Positions 5,742-8,183 of a stretch of DNA of 8,183 nucleotides are shown one piece after another. The notes under the pieces were generated by a model. That model did not search any database. It was given only the letters and a program-made list of their open reading frames with translations, and was not told the DNA's origin. The position numbers were made by a program, and so were the translations under genes. Within the stretch, counting starts at the first letter, position 1, and every line of letters starts with the position of its first letter. The DNA is from Lentisphaeria bacterium UBA1784 (GTDB lineage Bacteria > Verrucomicrobiota > Lentisphaeria > Victivallales > Victivallaceae), in assembly GCA_002315455.1 (NCBI GenBank), contig DCGG01000139.1, forward strand, positions 5,072 through 13,254, read 5' to 3'.

Positions 5742-6857
5742 TTATGGTTCCACTTCAGAGAGGTTTTGGCCCTCCGCTTCAAAAAAACGGCACGCCTCTC
5801 CAATCTCAACGGCAGTATAGAAGCGCTCACTTCCAACGTATCCGCTCATCCCGGAACAGACGAATCCGCCATGTGGTTCCCATCCGCCGGAACCGTATGC
5901 ATCTCCAGATACGCACTGGTTGCTGGCAGAGGGGAGCAGATTCTGCGGCGTCTTTCCGCTGGTATAGTACCCGGAAAGCGGAAAAGTCATCGATCCTCCT
6001 GCCGATATGATCCCGCGCAAATCATCTGTTCCCAGTTTATGCGATACCGGTGTAGACCAGTCGATTGAATAGTCATAGGGCCTTGAAGTTGTCCAAAAAT
6101 CCCCGGAAAACACCGCAGAAAAATGCAGCGTTCGTCCGCCTGAATTCACCACCGTGACGGATAACGGCCTTTTAAGATTCACTCTCTTCCGATAGTCGTT
6201 ATTGTCCCGATATGAAGAAAAAAACTCATGATGATAAATATAGCCTATCCGGCCGGCCCACGAAGAAGACGACCTGATGCAAAACGGATCATCGTCATTC
6301 CCATCGGCAAACATGGATTCATATGAGACGAGTTCCGCATGGTCATTGTACGTTCCGATGGCGTGGGTCAACAACGAAATTCCGCTCGCGATTCCGTTGT
6401 ACACCCTCGCCTGATTCGTTGGACAGAACTTCGGAATGCGATACCCCCTGTTTGACGCCGGATCAACAAAGTCCGGGAGTCCAATACTGGTCAGAAGTTC
6501 AGGCATATGATCGGACCACAGACGGACGGTTGCCCCGGAATCAATATCCTGCGGCATCATCCACTCATGCTCCCGTACTGCATACACAAACCGTTTAAAC
6601 ACATTAGCCATCGGTGATTCTCTCACTTCCGGGTAATGATGATAGTCTTGTGGAGGGAAGCGCCAAGAGAGCGGATACTCTCCATAATGGTCGTAATAAT
6701 ATCCAGAACTTATGTATCCTCCGGAAGAGCCTTCGGCAAGAGAAAGCCGTTCCACGATTCCGGCGATAAGCACTTCCGCCGCCTGATGGGGATCGGCAAA
6801 CCGGACGAAATTGGCATATTCGCCGAGAGACATTCCCTGCTTCCAGTCATTGCTCAT
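5742..6857 (-). CDS. Unrecognised phage-operon protein, Tyr/Ser/Gly-rich (371 aa)
   Basis: This 371-residue protein belongs to no family I recognise. There is no signal peptide or convincing membrane segment. Residues 1-40 are helical (SLGEYANFVRFADPHQAAEV); 48-70 are strikingly Tyr/His-rich (GYYYDHYGEYPLSWRFPPQD); 80-125 contain a mixed helix region. Residues 230-300 look like an Ig-like or jelly-roll beta domain (PLSVTVVNSGGRTLHFSAVF). The C-terminus (310-371) has CVSGDAYGSGGWEPHGGFVC and ends acidic and helical. The start at 6857 is chosen because it overlaps the upstream TGA as ATGA and has TGAGGT nearby; the longer in-frame reading to 6938 lies inside the upstream gene. Position between the 288-aa gene and the fibre gene suggests a virion structural or tail-assembly protein. 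Local composition drops to about 33% GC (6181-6240), unlike the GC-rich genes upstream. Confidence 0.7.
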   Translation of the reverse strand: MSNDWKQGMSLGEYANFVRFADPHQAAEVLIAGIVERLSLAEGSSGGYISSGYYYDHYGEYPLSWRFPPQDYHHYPEVRESPMANVFKRFVYAVREHEWMMPQDIDSGATVRLWSDHMPELLTSIGLPDFVDPASNRGYRIPKFCPTNQARVYNGIASGISLLTHAIGTYNDHAELVSYESMFADGNDDDPFCIRSSSSWAGRIGYIYHHEFFSSYRDNNDYRKRVNLKRPLSVTVVNSGGRTLHFSAVFSGDFWTTSRPYDYSIDWSTPVSHKLGTDDLRGIISAGGSMTFPLSGYYTSGKTPQNLLPSASNQCVSGDAYGSGGWEPHGGFVCSGMSGYVGSERFYTAVEIGEACRFFEAEGQNLSEVEP

Positions 6858-7720
6858 ACCACGTACCTCAAGGAAAAATAAGCAGGTCCTCCCTGCCAAT
6901 CCTGAATGATCGTGACCGAACCGGAACTTACGGTGCATCTTCCGAGCTGAAGCGATCCGAAACGGCCGTTTCCGGCAGCAGACGCGTGAGCACTTGTGCT
7001 GTCAACACGGACCGCATACTTCGACGTGGCAGAATCGTACCATCCGTAGAGACTGACGGTCCCGCCTTCCGCCATGGAGAGCGTTGTCACCGGGACCTCC
7101 TTTGCGTACGACAGATCGGTATAGCCGCAGTACGCGCCGCTGCTGTCTGCGCCATCGATCACCTTCACTGCCGCCGAGACAAGAAAACCGGTGGCGCTGT
7201 CGTAGGTACTGGCATCCACCAGTTTGAAGTAGCCGTTGTATGCAAGCACGTTGTCCGCCCGTTCATCGAGGATGACGAGGGCGGTGCAGCCATCCTGGAT
7301 CAGCACCCGGACGGCACCCGAGCGGTCGGTTCCGCAGTAGGAGACGCCGCCGTTGACGGGAGCAACGGCCGCGGCGGAACTTCCGGCAGGAAGGGACGTC
7401 ACGGTGGAGACCACGGCGATGCCGCAGATCTGGACCCTGCCCCACTCCTGTGGCCGAATCTCCTCCATGGCGATGCCCCAGCGCCCGGTGTTCTGCTTCA
7501 TGGTGCAGGAGACCAGTTGATAGGAAGCGCCTCCGTTTTCCGCTATGCCGCCGCTGCGTATCTGGATACTGCCGGACTCCAGCGGCACCGGCGCATAGCG
7601 GATGATGGCTCCGGAAGTCATGTTGCGGACCGTGATGAAATCCCGGGCTTTCGGGATAACAGTCCGGCTGCCGGCATAGAACGCGGCGCCTCCGCCTTCC
7701 ATGGTTTCGGATAAGTTCAT
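6854..7720 (-). CDS. Beta-rich phage structural-like protein (288 aa)
   Basis: This is a 288-residue protein with no signal peptide or membrane segment, dominated by short Gly/Ser/Ala turns and beta strands. Residues 25-105 look like a compact domain (DFITVRNMTSGAIIRYAPVP, then GRWGIAMEEIRPQEWGRVQI). The WGIAxExI...G.V.I.G pattern recalls small virion decoration-like or barrel modules, but no named family is assigned. Residues 120-200 and 205-285 look like two further beta modules (for example NGYFKLVDASTYDSATGFLV and GRFGSLQLGRCTVSSGSVTI). The ATG at 7720 has GGGAGG upstream, inside the end of the preceding gene, and a 4-base gap. Its TGA overlaps the next ATG. It is probably a virion or tail structural component, inferred from neighbours. 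Confidence 0.72.
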   Translation of the reverse strand: MNLSETMEGGGAAFYAGSRTVIPKARDFITVRNMTSGAIIRYAPVPLESGSIQIRSGGIAENGGASYQLVSCTMKQNTGRWGIAMEEIRPQEWGRVQICGIAVVSTVTSLPAGSSAAAVAPVNGGVSYCGTDRSGAVRVLIQDGCTALVILDERADNVLAYNGYFKLVDASTYDSATGFLVSAAVKVIDGADSSGAYCGYTDLSYAKEVPVTTLSMAEGGTVSLYGWYDSATSKYAVRVDSTSAHASAAGNGRFGSLQLGRCTVSSGSVTIIQDWQGGPAYFSLRYVV

Positions 7721-7724
7721 AAGC

Positions 7725-8183
7725 CTACCTCCCGATCCCGAGATTGGTCAGGTCGGCGCGGCGGTAAAGGCGGCTGACCACAGCGGCACCGCTGGCGTAG
7801 GCGTGGGCGCCGGGCTCCGGCCAGGGGATGTTCCAGAGATAATCCCAGCCGTCCACGTCCAGAACACCCAATCCTCCGGCGTCCACATTCTTGCGGTTGG
7901 GCCGGATGGCGAACCGGTACCTCACCTTGGTCAGGTCCTTGCCGTTGCGGTTCTCGAACTGATCGCCCTGGACCGCGCCCAGAAAAAGGACCTCTCCGGC
8001 CTCCCATCCGTGGAATCGTTTGGAATTCACGCAGCCGGTCATCTCCATGATCCGGCGCTTGAAGATGTTGGTGATGTGGCTGGGGGAGTAGGTGCGGGTG
8101 CAGACCTCCCGCATCTCCGGCACCAGAACGTGGACTCCGGATATCTCGCATTCGCTGCCGGAACGTCCGTTCCAGTTCAGCGA
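7725..8183 (-). CDS. Phage-operon virion-type protein, C-terminal part (start outside window)
   Basis: The frame is open at the right edge and gives 152 residues before TAG. Recognisable blocks are VHVLVPEMREVCTRTYSPSH, then GWEAGEVLFLGAVQGDQFEN, then VRYRFAIRPNRKNVDAGG and DGWDYLWNIPWPEP. The order GFxAGEVLFLGA, a strand carrying RF..xPN, and GWDYLW is one I associate with an uncharacterised protein recurring in prophage-like regions of PVC bacteria. This is from memory and no function is known. The N-terminus is missing. Internal GTG and ATG codons near 8123 and 8114 are not taken as starts because sequence similar in style continues upstream to the edge. Its final codons carry the GGGAGG ribosome site of the next gene, so the two are tightly linked. 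GC is about 68% at 7741-7800. Confidence 0.7.
   Translation of the reverse strand, partial: SLNWNGRSGSECEISGVHVLVPEMREVCTRTYSPSHITNIFKRRIMEMTGCVNSKRFHGWEAGEVLFLGAVQGDQFENRNGKDLTKVRYRFAIRPNRKNVDAGGLGVLDVDGWDYLWNIPWPEPGAHAYASGAAVVSRLYRRADLTNLGIGR

Noticed and set aside
4764..6068. 434-codon open frame on the + strand
   Set aside because: It lies antisense to two well-supported - strand genes, its product is Arg/Gly/His-rich without domain pattern, and it has no proper gene context; a shadow of GC-biased codon use.
3162..6857. Diversity-generating retroelement target
   Set aside because: No reverse transcriptase or template/variable repeat pair is visible, and the protein C-termini lack a C-type-lectin variable-region pattern.
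6986..7714. 242-codon open frame on the + strand
   Set aside because: Antisense to the 288-aa gene; composition is typical of an antisense shadow and there is no junction with other genes.
7717..8151. 144-codon - strand frame overlapping the partial gene at the right edge
   Set aside because: Arg/Pro/Gly-rich shadow in another frame of the partial virion-type gene, whose frame shows coherent motifs (GEVLFLGA, GWDYLW).

Overview
The window joins two blocks that point towards each other. The left block (1 to about 1956, + strand) is chromosomal and GC-rich. It holds the 3' end of the transcription terminator gene rho, a small FtsB/DivIC-type septum protein, and a LysM lipoprotein with its own candidate promoter and a strong intrinsic terminator. 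The outer-membrane-type lipoproteins and AGGAGG ribosome sites fit a Gram-negative bacterium. The style of the phage-like genes to the right resembles prophages of the PVC group (Lentisphaerota/Victivallaceae or Verrucomicrobiota). That placement is recalled from general familiarity and was not tested.

The right block (1983 to the right edge, - strand) is the downstream end of a tailed-phage or phage-derived structural operon, transcribed right to left. In transcription order it holds: a partial virion-type protein (runs off the right edge), a 288-aa beta-rich protein, a 371-aa unrecognised protein, a 500-aa fibre-like protein with a C-terminal beta-solenoid, a 124-aa fibre-tip-like protein, a 225-aa LamG-like binding protein, a 31-aa mini-protein, a 143-aa phage-type protein with an HDxxY motif, a 62-aa one-TM protein, and a 153-aa lipoprotein. 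Spacing is extremely tight: five of the junctions are 4-base ATGA overlaps, one is stop-next-to-start, and the others are gaps of 3 to 21 bases, each with a ribosome site.

The likely logic is tail or baseplate proteins, then receptor-binding proteins, then small membrane-associated late proteins. The last two genes have the topology of an inner-membrane/outer-membrane spanin pair, although both are atypical. No integrase, terminase, capsid, recognisable endolysin, att site, tRNA, CRISPR array or insertion sequence is visible, so the window cannot tell an intact prophage from a remnant or a tailocin-like element.

Notable points are a 9-bp tandem repeat that forms the C-terminus of the HDxxY gene, an uncatalogued 31-aa coupled ORF, AT-rich patches in the putative receptor-binding genes, and a W-rich module apparently shared by two neighbouring fibre genes. 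No stretch over 300 bases lacks a gene.
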